Part shown: positions 44,948 to 57,848 of the stretch, in pieces | How positions within the stretch are numbered: position 1 is the first letter of the stretch | Layout: every line of letters starts with the position of its first letter | Assembly: GCA_004380135.1 (NCBI GenBank) | Contig: QXCR01000009.1 | Location: 248,001-312,000, forward strand | Direction of reading: 5' to 3' | DNA: 64,000 nt | Origin: Stemphylium vesicarium | Taxonomy: Eukaryota; Ascomycota; Dothideomycetes; Pleosporales; Pleosporaceae | Translations under genes and position numbers: made by a program | The notes under the pieces: generated by a model | Databases searched by the model: none | Seen by the model: only the letters and a program-made list of their open reading frames with translations | What the model was told of the DNA's origin: nothing

Positions 44948-46014
44948 TCAACGTCTCCAGCGAGACCCCATCTCTTCAAACAAGTCTGCCCTGAACTCTG
45001 GAAACTCATCCATCGACTCATACACTAGAGACATCGTTTTGCCAGTATCGTGTATGAAGTCTTGCACGTGGTCAGCACATAGCTTTACCGCGACACGTCT
45101 GAGGTCATCGGCGTTTGCTCTCCGGTCTGGCGCGTACATGGCGCGAATCGCGTGCAGGAGCTGCTCTTGGTTTCCGTCTACAATCAGGACCATTGCTGCG
45201 AATTTCTTAAATTTCTCAAGTGCCAGGGTCTTCAAGCCGGATACACCATATCGCTCCGCTAGCATATACACGTTGACGTGAGAGCGTAGGGTAACGTCCT
45301 CAGGTACCTCGATATCAGAGCCGGCCAGCTGGTCAGTGTAGTCAAGTTGATAGCAGTACTGCATCATTGCTGCAACAGCTGAGGGATCGTCCGCACTAAG
45401 ATCAATTGCGCCCTTCGACGATTTCTAGACTTATCAGCAAAGTCGGAGTGAGAGTGCGAGTAACATACCGGAGACATGACGACAGCGCAAACTCGAGCAA
45501 ACCACCGCGAGTAATAGCACATGATCACTCTGTCGACATGATACACGTCACTCCTGCATCGAACAACAAGATCTGAGGTTTTTCCTTCCGCTGCAGGCGG
45601 AGGCGAAAGATTTGTAGCTGAAGCTGGCGTTGGCACAGGAGGCGCGGAGGCAGTCACAGGAGAAGATGTCAGCGCCGTCTCATTCTTCCGCGGCGCTTCT
45701 TGTAGCCTGCTCTTTTGCAGCAATCGTCGGGTTATAGAACTGTTTGAGAACGTCTTGCGGTGTTTGGGACGCGGACTATCTTTCACGGAAAGAGTGGATG
45801 AAGCTGCGGTGGAGACCGAGGCATTGGAACTGGTGGAAGAATGACGTTGAAGGCAGCCGAAAGAAACATCAGATGAAGCTGTTGATAGTCTGCATAGCTC
45901 ATTGCGGGCTACACTATCTGGGTTCGACCCATAGGTTGATGAGTCGAATCTAAATTCATGAGCAAATGAGTGATTTGGATTGCTGTAAGAACACTCACAC
46001 ATTCCGGTTGACAT
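44948..46014 (-). CDS. BTB/POZ domain protein (2)
   Basis: Two exons, 45469-46014 and 44948-45424, give 340 residues. A Ser/Thr/Pro-rich N-terminus of about 145 residues precedes the BTB domain, which opens TSDLVVRCRSDVYHVDRVIM and continues CYYSRWFARVC, GAIDLSADDPSAVAAMMQYC and HVNVYMLAERYGVSGLKTLA. These are standard BTB strands and helices. The intron falls inside the domain. The start is the first in-frame ATG (MSTGMCECSY); a shorter 5' model is possible because the first 30 residues are unconstrained. Its likely role is ubiquitin-ligase adaptor or homodimeric scaffold, by family analogy only. Confidence 0.82.
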
Positions 46015-47506
46015 ATACTGGCACGAACATTGTGTCAATGCATCAAGTGCAAGTCGGATGAGTATGTGACGGATTTGGCAGGAAAGGTAAAAGTCCAACT
46101 GCCACGTAAAAGTTTTATTCGCGCGAAAGACCAGAAATGCGCAAACAAGAGGGCATCACTTACCCTCATACTACGGCTGTATATAGGCAGTTGGCGTCCC
46201 ACTTTCTGCGCGCCCAAATTGTGCGCTACACATGGCCACATGAACAGAAAGGAAAAGCACAGGGAGAAAATCACCTAACTTCCGGCACCGAAGGGTGCGA
46301 GACTCGCGTTCTCATATAAAAGCCGTTAAAGTGACCAATGGAAAAGCCAGAATAAATTAGCCGTAGCTCCAGCTGACCCAGGATTAGGAGGCTGATAGAT
46401 AGTGCTTTTAATACCGAGGATGCATACTCGTGGAACGAGAACAGCCGGCTGGGGAAGATTGTGGGGTAGCTCCCGCGGCGTACTTTGGAAATCGGTCACC
46501 AGACTGTAGTTGAAACGGGACTTTCCAGATAGCAACTTGTGCAGACGAGCGGGCGCATTTTGCCTCTTTTCGCAGTCTCTTTCTTCGACTGATTCAGAAC
46601 AACGCGCACAGGAGCGTGTTTGAAGGGTGCAAAGCCGTGGGCCATATAGCAGGCTGAGCAATCTCGGAGATACTAATCGCGACATAAGAACACTCACTTA
46701 TTTCGCGAAATGCTCTGAAAATACTCGGGCTTCGTTTTGTGGCGCGCGCTCACATTCGGCCGCACATCTGTGGGCGCTGCTTGGTGTTGTGGGAGGATCC
46801 GCCCGGAAGTGTGTTCCGTCAGAATCCTGCAGATGAGGCTCAAGATGAGAAAAAGGTGGCGACGTCTGAGATTCTGAACCCACCCCGTTAACTTGCGTCA
46901 GCGCAGGTTGAGACACACAATTAGAGCTTCGCAATCAGACTGCCGATGTTCCCCAGCATTTGTAAAATCCCATGTTCTGTATCGCTGACATCATGGATGA
47001 TTGATTCGGGCCGACTTGCAGCAAGATGTGTGATTGGCTTAACCCGCTGCTCTCAACATCCACAACGCGTCACAGGCCGTGCTTTGTTACCGACTCCTCA
47101 CATTGGTAATGGCTTGCATCTGGCCGCCGATTACATCTAGATCTGTGACTGGCGCACGGGCAGGAGCATGCATGTCATATCGGCACGATGAGCCAATCAC
47201 TACTATGCCATTGACAATGCCGTGTACGTCGCCACTAAATTTGACGTCGCCGATTTCCCGATTCACCATGTAGCAACGGGAGCGGGAAGCTAACCCGCAA
47301 AGGTCGGCAAGTTTGCCTGGATTGACAGGTCTCTAATCGTCATTGAGCGTGCTATGCCCAGCTAGTGGTTTGATGATGCGCCTCTGCGTTGAAATTATTG
47401 CAAAGCGGCATTGGGGGAGATTGGTATAAGAACGCCCAACGCCCAGAACTAAAGGACCGTATACTTTCCTATCATTTTAAATACACCCATACCCAAGTCT
47501 TCCAAG
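46015..47506. other. Divergent intergenic region upstream of catalase
   Basis: About 1.5 kb without a supportable gene. Contains the promoters of the BTB and catalase genes; an AT-rich TTTTAAATAC lies about 30 bp before the catalase ATG. A CCAAT (on plus) occurs near 47193. Confidence 0.45.
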
Positions 47507-49289
47507 ATGAACGGACATACAAACGGAAACGGCACTCAGCATGCTCCCACTGGTGGCAAGAATGGCGACCAATTCCGCAGCTACGCTGACGACCGCAACG
47601 CCACATCTGAGGATGTTGTTTACACTACCTCGAATGGTGTTCCATACCCTCACCCATACGAGAGCCAAAGAGCAGGCGAGAACGGTCCCTTGCTCCTCCA
47701 AGATCACCACCTCGTCGACCTTCTGTCACATTTCGACCGCGAGCGTATTCCCGAGCGCGTTGTTCACGCCAAGGGCGCTGGTGCACATGGAACATACACA
47801 ACAACTGAGTCCTTAGAGGACCTTTGCATGGCAGATATCTTCAAGCAAGGAAAGTCATGCCCGGTCACCGTTCGATTCTCGACGGTTGGTGGCGAGTCTG
47901 GCTCGCACGACTGCGCTCGTGATCCACGAGGATTCTCAGTCAAGTTCCGTACCGACGAAGGTAACTGGGATGTAGTTGCAAACAACACTCCTACTTTCTT
48001 CATGCGAGACCCTGCCAAGTTTCCCCACTTTATCGTAAGTTCTCTAAATTTCGACTATGTCTACGGTCATGTGACTAACCCCTTCACAGCATACTCAGAA
48101 GCGCCACCCGGCTACCCACCTTACACACGCGGATGATGCTACACAGTTCTGGGACTTCGCTTCGCAGAATCCTGAGAGCGCTCATCAGTTCATGATCCTG
48201 TTTGGTGACCGTGGTATCCCTGATGGGTACCGCAAGATGCACGGCTACCACGGACACACCCACAAACTCCAAAACTCCAAAGGCGAATGGCAGTACTGTC
48301 AACTTCATTTTATTAGTAAGCAAGGCACTGGATTCATCACGCAAGAAGATTCTGCGAACTACAGTCCCGATTACTCGACAAAGGATCTCTACCAGGCCAT
48401 TGAGAAGGGTGACTACCCCGGTTGGGATGTTAAGTTCCAGACCATGACCGCAAAGCAAGCTGAGGAGCTCTGGGAAAAGCAGAAGATAAATGTGTTTGAT
48501 ATGACACATGTATGGCCTCAGGGTCAATTCCCTTTGCGCAAGGTTGGAGAGTTCTTCCTCAACGAGAACCCAAAGAACTACTTTGCCGAGGTCGAGCAAG
48601 TCGCATTCAACCCTGCACATCTTGTACCTGGTATCGAGCCAAGTGCGGATCCTCTGCTCCAGTCCCGTCTTTTCTCTTACCCAGACACCCACCGCCATCG
48701 CATTGGTGCCAACTACCAGCAATTGCCAGTCAACCAGCCCCGTGTCGCATACCGCATGGGTAACTTCCAGCGAGATGGAAACATGGCTTTCTACAACCAG
48801 GGATCTCGCCCCAACTATCTCTCTTCTATCCAGCCCATCTCTTTCAAGGAGAGGACTGTCGACCTTGACAAGCTCCACGGAGCCTTCACTAGCGAGGCCG
48901 TCGCTTTCTTGTCTGAGATTCGACCAGAAGACTTCAACGCCCCCCGCGCACTGTGGGAGAAGGTCTTTGACGAGGACGCGAAGAAGCGCTGGATCAACAA
49001 CATCTCCGGTCACATGTCCACAGTATCCGACAAGGAGATTATTAAGCGCCAGATCGCCATATTCAGGGAGGTTTCAGAGGATATTGCCACCCGCATGGAG
49101 AAGGCTACCGGTGTCAAGGGCTACCCAGGTATCGCCGAGCTCCGCTTCAACGGCACACACAACGGCATGGCCAAGTCCCAGGACAAGAAGGTCGCAAACG
49201 GCATGACTGGCCTGTCTGCCAAGTATGAGGAAAAGAACAAGACCAACGGTGCGCCTGTCCCAGGCACCCACCAGCAGGTCAAGTCTTAA
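47507..49289 (+). CDS. Catalase (monofunctional, haem)
   Basis: Two exons, 47507-48034 and 48090-49289, give 575 residues. The active-site block IPERVVHAKGAGAHG places the distal His at about residue 87; the essential Asn is in VVANNTPTFFMRDP, and the proximal haem ligand Tyr in RLFSYPDTHRHRIG. The NADPH-binding and wrapping regions FPLRKVGEFFLNENPKNYFA and QPRVAYRMGNFQRDGNM are present. Size fits the small-subunit tetrameric class. It has no signal peptide, and the C-terminus (HQQVKS) is not a clear peroxisomal signal, so cytosolic location is most likely. It breaks down hydrogen peroxide. The N-terminal 25 residues are Asn/Gly-rich. Confidence 0.96.
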
Positions 49290-50006
49290 GCGGTGTTGGT
49301 GATACCAAAGATTTTGATGTTTCTGTATAATTAGCGAATTTAATAATGTATGCATGATGAAAAGCTTTTCCATCCACATACCCGCTACATGCGCTCATAT
49401 TCAGGAACTGATGCTCACGGTAACATTGAACCAGGTTCATACTCTAGCTTTAACAGCCCCCTCTCTGTACCACGGTGCGCCATCGCACAGAGTACCACGA
49501 AACCATCACGCAACAACTCCATACACACCGGTACTCGAAAAGCGCTAAACACTGGCAATCCCAATCTCCCATCCTCTACAACCACAGCAAGAATCGTATC
49601 ATCACTCCAGTGCCACTGCACAAGAGAAATCCCAAGCACTGCTTTTCGCCACAGGAACCCGCTCCCAGCCGTTGCCAGCCAAAGCGGGGCAACTCACCTG
49701 CCACCCCTGTCGCAAAAGAGCCCAGCCCACGCGCAAAACGCGTCCGAAGCGCCGATCGCGCCCACGGGCGAACTAGCGCCTATGACGTACACGCTCATCT
49801 CACACCCATGTTACGCCTCCAAACCAAGAATTACTGGCGAAGCGGGCGCATACAACAGGGTGCATGCAAAGTAGTAGCTGACGTAAAACCGTCATCTGGA
49901 CATAAACACGCTTTACCATTTCACAGCTGCGCCGAGTATACTGCGATAGTACCTACGAAGCGCGAGCGTGAACATACAAGCAGCAACAGCAGTGACGGAT
50001 TCCAAC
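49290..50006. other. Intergenic
   Basis: Catalase 3' flank and upstream region of the small gene at 50007. Open frames here are Pro/Thr/Ser-rich chance readings. Confidence 0.5.
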
Positions 50007-50436
50007 ATGTCTTCTCTTCCTCTTCTCTTCACGATTCCACCGAGTAACAGGCATGAATTCCTGCTCCTGGATACGAGCGCGAAAGTCACGCTTAAGGCAC
50101 TGAATAAACAAATCACTTCCACTATTTCACAGAGTCCCAACTGCGCTGAATGTAGGTCTCTCCCAGTCTACCCTCTCCCTTCATCCCCTGGTCTCTCCAT
50201 CGTAAGCAAGCGCTAACACCGCACCCTACACAGTCATGGCGCAGCACAAGGCCAAAGATGGCCCCGCCGAGCAAATCCAAGAGTTCCGCATACACTGGGA
50301 CACGAAAACGCGCGACGCGAAGATCTGGCCCGAGTACACGGTGCTGACGGATGACAACTTCGGCGCGATTCTGGAGCTACTGAAGCTGAATCCCGTCATG
50401 GGGGCGCTGGAGATTAAACTGGGCAAAGATGAATGA
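50007..50436 (+). CDS. Small conserved-looking hypothetical protein
   Basis: Two exons, 50007-50151 and 50234-50436, give 115 residues. Not recognised. The chain is acidic/basic mixed without membrane segments, signal peptide or Cys cluster. It has features of a small alpha/beta fold (HEFLLLDTSAKVTLKALNKQ, then IQEFRIHWDTKTRDAKIWPE, then DDNFGAILELLKLNPVMGAL). The intron has good GTAGGT and CACAG ends and preserves frame. The strong downstream sense pattern and compact intron support a real gene. Probably cytosolic or nuclear; no function is proposed. Confidence 0.65.
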
Positions 50437-51002
50437 GAGCGAGACAGTGAACGCAGCTTAGTGATGGTAATAATGGAAACGGCAGGCGAGGCAGATGATA
50501 AATTGTTCAGATTGGCAGAAATCCATGGTATTATCTTTTGTTACGCACTGCTTGCTTTCTACGACTACTGCTGCTACACATCGAGGATCCCGTGCTATCC
50601 GTAGCACAGGGACGTGATTTCGTGTGGAGGTTTCATCTCGTTTATACACCATAAAAACAAAAGCCCTACATACATTACATATGAAAATGGAAAAGCGTCC
50701 CTGGGTCGAAAAAAGGACCGATGCGGAAAAGCTTTGTTGGATACATTGCTTCGGGGTAGTTAACGCCGGAGTAGTAGAGATGGGTGAAGGCCTTCAGGCC
50801 ACACCAAAGACCTTGGACTGAATAAGAAAAGCTCAGCGCAGCATGGCGCAAACCAGGTGGAGGGTATCCGTGTCGCGAGGAAACAATAAAAGCCGTAAAA
50901 CGCCGTTCTACAAGGAGATGCCGCGAGTATGCCAGCCAGGCGTATACATGATGATGCCGATGCGCCGAATGTAAAGCAAAAACCAGGTGATAGAGGAGAC
51001 AA
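50437..51002. other. Intergenic between converging genes
   Basis: 3' flanks only; no gene seen. Confidence 0.5.
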
Positions 51003-52948
51003 TCATGACTTCGGTGACTTGTCGGTTGGCTCAGAGATCATCTGTTGCCAGTGTACCAGATCCCGGCTCAAAAAGTCCATCATCTGGGTTGTGCTCAGGT
51101 CTTTGAACTTGGCCAAGTCTGTATCCTCGTCTTTGGCCGGAGCATCTCCATTGATCGCAGTTGGGGGTTGTACAGCTGGTGCGAGACTTGTGTGCTTCTC
51201 GCCCGTGGCCATCTCAACCTGCCGTTGCGCTATGTAGCTTTGCATAGCCCCTGCCGGCCTTCGAATGTCGTTCCACGACAGTTTCTGCAGGCGCCAATTT
51301 TTCGTCTTTGTGGTCTTATGTCCAGCTGTTCCGTCGCTGCTATCGTGACCATTTCCAGCGCCGTTGGTGGCATTCGCTTGCGGGGACTGGGCGACATCGT
51401 TTTTGGGGGAAGTGCCGTTGGTAGCGGGGGCGGTATCTTTGGAGTATTGGTTCCGCCCAAGCCGTCCACGAGCCTTCTGAGGAGGTCGTCCACCTCTTCG
51501 TGGTGCAGGCGCAGGCTTCGGTTCTGCGACAGGCGGCTCGGGTATTGCGACTTCGGTGACTACTGGAGGCATCGGGGGCTCTTCTGCGGCAGGTGTAGGG
51601 GTGGGCTCTGGATCTTCCGGATCTACACATGTTAGCAGAAATATCATCTCATAGAGTTCCGTAGCGTACCGTCGCCCTTTCTTCGCTCAGCGCGCCCTTT
51701 CCTCCTCCCAGCAGCTTCGTTGCGGAATGTTTCGCGATCCTTTTCGCGCTGCTCTTTTTCCCTCTGACTTTTGGCGGCAGCTCCTCGTGGTTTTTGTTTG
51801 GGGGCCGAGGCTTTCGTGCTGTCGTCTTCAGATTCTATAACCGGCGAATTGCTGGGAGACCGCGATCCTGTGCGCTGTCGTTTGATTTCTGGCTTTGTCC
51901 TATGGCAAAGCTTGTCAGCTGAGGATTCAGCGGCATCTAGAGTAGCATGCGAAACGTACTCTTCGCTATCGTCGCGACTTCGCTTTTTGCGGTTGCCGTT
52001 CTCGGACGCCGTACCACCCTCGTGCTTGCTTTCCTCGAGCACCTTCCGTAGAACCTCATCCTCATCGTAGGCCGCTCGACTGTTCATTGTTGATCTGCGC
52101 TTTCCGAAAGAGTCCACGCTTGCTCTGTTGTTGCGATCTTTGTCCTTGCCCGAATTTCCTTCGGATTCTTTGGAGATGGACGACTTGCGGTGCTTGCCAT
52201 TTTGCTGATCGTAGACGGGGAGATAGCGGGAATATTTTTGACTATTGTGACAGTTTCGTTAGCCATTTGTGGAATCGACAAAGAATAGTGGACCCTGGAT
52301 CTCTGGCCTGTTTGTTGTGGTGTAGCAGGCCTCCGAACCGGGCATCGAGGGCAACGGAAAAAGGCGCATTGGAGCGAGTACGTACCCCTTCGGACTTGTT
52401 GTGACCTTGTGAAGGTCCTTTCTGCACTCTTCGCAAAAGTACTCGTCTGGGCTGGCAGCTTCGTCCATGATGCCCACACACCCTCCGTGTTGCCATACCT
52501 TGCAGACGTCACATTGAATGAACAGTCCACCGAGCTCGTCAGCTTGGGCTTCTATGTCGGCTAGGGATACGCCAGGCTTGATCGTGTCTGATGGCAGGCC
52601 TGGGTACTCTTGGTAGCCACACACGCATCGGGTGACTTCGTCTTCCTCGGCTATGTCGTCTTCGAGCTCGTCGTCGAGCTTTGCGGATTCGTCTTCGTCG
52701 TTGTCGTGCTCGCGTGTTCGTCGGCGTGTCAGAGGCGGCTCGGGCTGTGCACCGTGAGGCGGCTCTTCGGGCTCTTCTGAGGAGAGCGAGTGTGGGGTCG
52801 ATGATTTAGGCGGTGATGTCTGTTTGGGATTGACTCTTGACGCACGGTCGGTACGCGCTGATGAGACGGAGGATGATGAGTTGCTGTGTGTTGCGACGCT
52901 GGGTGGGGGCTGGGTCGTACGAGCCCGCGATGAACGTCGCGGTGACAT
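51003..52948 (-). CDS. PHD-finger chromatin protein (Cti6-like)
   Basis: Exons 52386-52948, 51670-52241 and 51003-51622 give 584 residues from MSPRRSSRART. Within the middle exon a 60-nt stretch (near 51900-51959) has good GTACGT and CATAG ends and no stop, so a 564-residue form is also possible. The PHD finger follows an acidic region: RCVCGYQEYPG, then FIQCDVCKVWQHGGCVG and EYFCEECRKDL, complete for C4HC3. A basic nuclear region (KEQREKDRETFRNEAAGRRK) and a conserved C-terminal end (LSTTQMMDFLSRDLVHWQQM) follow. Known Cti6 is part of the Rpd3L histone deacetylase complex and reads methylated histone H3. The orthology is likely from layout but not proven. Confidence 0.82.
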
Positions 52949-54140
52949 TGCGACTAGAGCTGTGGGAGTTGCTGTAGGCGATATCCGCGCAGTGCGTGAA
53001 GAGGACGGCAGCTCGCGGGTCGGATGGCCTTGTGTGCGCTGGGGATGGTGGCCGGCTGGGCGTGGTGAGGCGAGAGGGAGGACTAGGTCGAGGTAGCGGT
53101 TGACGGCCACGATACCGAGACGGTACGAGTCAATGGCAGTGTCGCCGGTATCGCGCAACGAGTGCTCCCCGGCTGGCGACGCTGGCGTGTACTGGAGCGC
53201 AACTGTGACGCTGCGGATGCGGAGAGGGCAGGCCAAAAGCTCCACGAGCTTTAAAGAGCGACAACGGGATGGATTGACGACTGGAAAAGAATGCCGGGCT
53301 GCGACAGGAACATGATATGGGCTCGAGCGGGCGTCTGGAAGGTTGTACAGGGACAATGCTGTGGGAGTGACCGAGCTGCCAGGACTCGATTTTACTCCTC
53401 ACGCTCTAGCGGGCAACGCGATTTGGGGTGTCATTTGGAACGAAACGCCAGCCGTAATCTACGTCACGTGACGTGATTTCATCCGCGCCTTGTAACCCTG
53501 GCATTGCTGCGAGAACGTGCGCCGAGGCTCCTGACGAGTTTGGTAAGGAAAATTCGAGGTCTTCTGAACGTCCTCACTTGTCGAGAGCATCTGTCGTGCG
53601 TTTTGAGGAGAGAAACGGTGAGGGGCATAAGGTGCTGGCAGGTTTCGATGGTGACAGAAGTTGCGATCCGCTGCCGATGAGGCAGTCGCGCTAGCTCCTT
53701 TTCGCGAGAGGGGTCCCGCCGGCTGCATCATCATGGCACCATGCTTCATCACGGCAGATACAACAAACGCTTTGCAAACGCGAGTTTATGACATTGTCAC
53801 CGAGAAGCACAGTTCAAGCATCGTGGACACAACGCCTGGCTATCCGAGCTTTCCACAACACGAGCACCCGGGCAGTACCGCCAAGGAACCAGTCACGGGA
53901 ACATGGCAAAGCTGACATGAACAAGGTCAGGGATCGCTATGACATGTGTGAGATATCCTAAAAAAGCAACTGATGACAGCGGCTGCAAGTGTTCGTTGAA
54001 GTTTCAGATGCGACTGTCTACTGGCGCGTCTTCTCGCACGCGCTTCGTTATCAGGCTGGCGCTTTACGATTCGTGCAAGACGTGCGAAAAAGCTCGAAAC
54101 CCACAACGCATTCCAACCTTGCCATACCACACAATTCCAC
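52949..54140. other. Intergenic
   Basis: Holds the PHD gene promoter and the 3' flank of the transhydrogenase gene. The PHD frame stays open upstream to about 53356, but that sequence is low in complexity and I do not include it. No other gene seen. Confidence 0.45.
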
Positions 54141-57100
54141 CTACAACCCCTTGATCTTTTCCTCCAACGCGCGTTTGATAGCTGATGTCTCGTTAGCATC
54201 TTTTCATGAACCAAAGTGCAGCCGGGCATGACTTACCGTTGCAGCTATCATTAGCATCCCCAAACAACATCTTTGTGTTTTCCATAAAGAACATGGGATT
54301 CGGAACATCCGCATATCCGCTTGCCATGCCGCGCTTCATAATAACGACCTGCTTGCTTTTCCACGCATGCAAGACGGGCATACCCGCAATCGAGCTACCG
54401 GGCTCCAGTGCGATGGGGTTTACTGTATCGTTTGCACCAATGACAAGCGTAACGTCTGTGTCTGGGAAGTCGTCGTTGATCTCGTCCATCTCCAATACAA
54501 TGTCGTACGGCACGCTGGCCTCGGCGAGGAGAACATTGCATTGGCCAGGCATTCGACCCGCGACAGGGTGGATAGCAAAGCGAACATTGATACCCTTTGA
54601 GCGCAGCATGCTCACAAACTCAGCGAGCCCGTACTGTGCTTTGGCGACAGCCATCCCGTAACCAACTACAATGATGACGTTCTCTGCGTTGACGAGGGCT
54701 TCGGCGGTTTCGTCGGCGGTAACCTTGGTCACCTCGCCCTCAATCTTGGATTGCGATTGGGCTGTTGGCGCTATGCCACCGAACAAGACGTTCGTAAGCG
54801 ATCTGTTCATGGCGACACACATGATATACGACAGAATAGAACCCGATACACCGATCAGTGCGCCAATGGTCGTCAGTAGCGGATTGTCCAGCATGAAGCC
54901 TTCGGCGACGAGTGCAAAGCCGGAATACGCATTCAAAACGGTGATGACGACAGGCATATCGGCTCCTCCGATTGCAGCGGTCGTCGTGTAGCCTTTGATG
55001 AAGGATAGAGCGGCGTTACCAACTAGACAAGCAGCACCTATCAGAGGCGCTCCGGGTGCGTAAGCCAAAAATGCGCCCATTGTCGCGAAGTTCGCTCCCA
55101 GAAGCGAGCTGTTGATAAGATGCCGACCCGGCAGTGCCAGCGGCTTCGAGCTCATCTTTGCGGCCAGTTTCAAGAAGGCTACAATGGATCCAGTAAAGGT
55201 TACGCCACCAATGAGAACACCAAGATATGCGGAAACCATGTGGAGGGTCGAAATATCACCGCCGGTGTGGTCCAGTACACTGCCAATACTGGTGAGGACT
55301 GCAGCGAGACCGACGACAGAGTGTAGTGCAGCGACCGTCTGGGGGAGGGACGTTGGGGTAATTCTTCGCCCGATAGCAAGACCGACAATGGTACCCACTG
55401 TGGCTAATCCAGCGAATTGTGTGAGGACATCCGGAGTGAAGCCAACGGCGGCCAGGGAAGCGAGGATACCAGAAAACACACCAAGTATACCCAGAATGTT
55501 ACCTCGACGAGCTGTAGTCTGCGATGCGAGTCCTGATAATGATGTCATACAAAGGAGACTGCTAACGAGGTAACCCGCCTGCACAAGACCGGCCATGCCA
55601 GTTGAGGCAGCGGCTATGTAGCCTCCGCCGAACAAAGCTGCTGGAACCGCGTATAGCCAGGGATACTCTTTTGGGTCAGTGGGGCGCCTGAACATGTCCA
55701 GCATTCTTTTCGAGATGACGAAACCTCCTGATACGTTGACGAAGGCCAGTAGGACTGACAAAGCTCCAAGCGTTTGCGGAATAGTCTCGGGGAAGTAGCC
55801 GCCTCCCATGACGAACAAACCTCCCACGCCCACCATTCCGGAAATTGCATTCGTTACGCTCATCAATGGGGAGTGCTAGGGGTGGTGATGTCAGTGTTAT
55901 CACCCACGACTTCTGTACAGCTACTTTACGTACCAATGCTGGTGCTACTCCCCACACAACGCGGTATCCGATGAGACTAGCCAAGGCGAAAGTAAAGGCA
56001 TTAGACATGAACAATGGTCCGGTGAATTTTCCAAGAGCAAGAGCAGTGGTCATGCCGGCTGTAACGCTTGCTACCTGTCTAGTCTGAGTCTGCCATGGCG
56101 TCAAAGCAACGGCATTCGCGACTTGGTCTGCAGGTGACGGAGCTGGCTTAGCCTGAACCGGTGGAGGGGCGGGACGTGGAGCCGGAGGAAGAATCTTGCC
56201 ATCGTAGGTAACGATAGCGCCGCGGGTAACTTCATCAGTAAGATCGACATCGTAGTACTTTTCCTTCTTATCCTTTGGTGTCAGGGAGAGCAAGAACTTG
56301 GTGACGTTGTTTGAGTAAAGGGTAGATGACTGGGTTGGCAAGCGAGATGGAAGGTCGGTATACCCTAATCACTTGATCAGCTAGCACGTGAGTGTTCCAT
56401 GCTACAAATTCACTCACCAATGATCGACACTCCTTCATACTTGGCCAGTTTCCCAGGGACCGTAGCTTCACAATTACCACCAGCCTCAGCAGCCAGATCG
56501 ACGACGACGGAACCAGGCTTCATGGCGCCGAGCATCGCCTTGGTGATCAGCTTTGGGGCCGGCTTTCCAGGGATGAGGGCAGTAGTGATCACGATGTCGA
56601 CTTCTCGACACTGTTCGTAGAACAGTTTCATTTCCGCTTCAATGAATTCCTTGGACATGACTTTGGCGTAGCCACCTGCACCGGAGCCATCTTCCTTGAT
56701 GTCGACTTCGATGAATTCAGCACCGAGAGATTGGACTTGTTCACGGGCGGCAGAGCGAGTATCAAAACCGCGGACTATCGCACCCATGCGGCGGGCCTAT
56801 CCGGAATGTTAGTGAGATGCTTTCTCCTATTAGGATTGAGGCAACAGGTTATCCGGATACCTCAGTGGCAATCGAGTAGCCCTCTCGCCCACTGCAATTT
56901 GCTATCTCTGGCGGACATACCCCGTCTTACTTGCGAGGTTCATGTATGACTAAAAAACGATGTACTCACAGTAGCGATCGCGCTTAATCCAGCGACACCA
57001 GCCCCGATGACGAGGACCTTGCAAGGGGGAATCTTTCCAGCCGCAGTAACCTGACCAGTGAGAAAACGACCGAATTGATTGGACGCCTCCAAAACAGCCT

Positions 57101-57848
57101 TGTAACCAGCGATGTTTGCCATGGAACTCAAAGCATCGAAGACCTGGGCACGAGAAATCCGGGGAACCATGTCCATCGCAAACGCAGTGGCCTTTCGAGA
57201 AGCGATACGATCGACAGTCGGCTTGTTCTGCATGGGATAGAGCATAGAGATGACAGTAGCACCCTCTCGAATAGCATCGACCTCGCTGTCTTTGCCTTCA
57301 GTGCTAAGAGCGCGAACCTTGAGCAAGATGTCGCTGTTTGAGAAGACGCTTCGGCGGTCCACGGTCTGGGCACCAGCCTGTTCGTAAGCCTCATCCAGGA
57401 ATTGAGCCTCTTCCCCCGCTCCCCGCTCGATCAAGATACGCGAGAAGCCATTTTTGAGCAGTAGCTTCACATTCTGTGGCGTAATAGCCACGCGCCTTTC
57501 GCCTGGGAAACTTTCTTTTGGCACTCCAATCGTCAGGTTGGCGTAGGGGCCTGCTGTGAAAGGCGGTGAGCTGGGTAGCTCCTCGTCGTGCGGCTCCGAT
57601 GCATGGGATGCATAGCGCGCGACATCAGTAACCTGCAAGACATGCTTCTGCAGGGACAGCGGGTGCGGGCGGGTAAGGTTCCGAACGCCAGTGGTTCCAT
57701 GGTGGATCCCAGTGTGCTTTGAACGATTCTCACGTCGTAACACAGGTGTTGATCTGGTGGTTGACTGCTTCAAAGTAGCAAGTAAGCTGCCCCGCGGCGG
57801 ACGAAGGGCAAGCCTATAGCCGGCGAGACAGTTTGCTGGTGAACTCAT
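54141..57848 (-). CDS. Mitochondrial NAD(P) transhydrogenase
   Basis: Five exons, 56970-57848, 56418-56796, 55934-56364, 54237-55875 and 54141-54181, give 1122 residues. A basic, Ser/Arg-rich N-terminus of about 80 residues looks like a mitochondrial presequence. Domain I (NAD(H)-binding) follows: NLTIGVPKESFPGERRVAIT and VLVIGAGVAGLSAIATARRM. A Pro-rich linker and the membrane domain come next (about 12 helices, GNILGILGVFSGILASLAAV). Domain III (NADP(H)-binding) ends the chain: IIVVGYGMAVAKAQYGLAEF and NDTVNPIALEPGSSIAGMPV. The single-chain order matches eukaryotic NNT. It couples hydride transfer between NADH and NADP+ to proton flow across the inner membrane. The last exon is only 41 nt. 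Confidence 0.95.

Noticed and set aside
48084..49013. 309-residue minus-strand open frame
   Set aside because: Antisense shadow of catalase, whose motifs are unambiguous.
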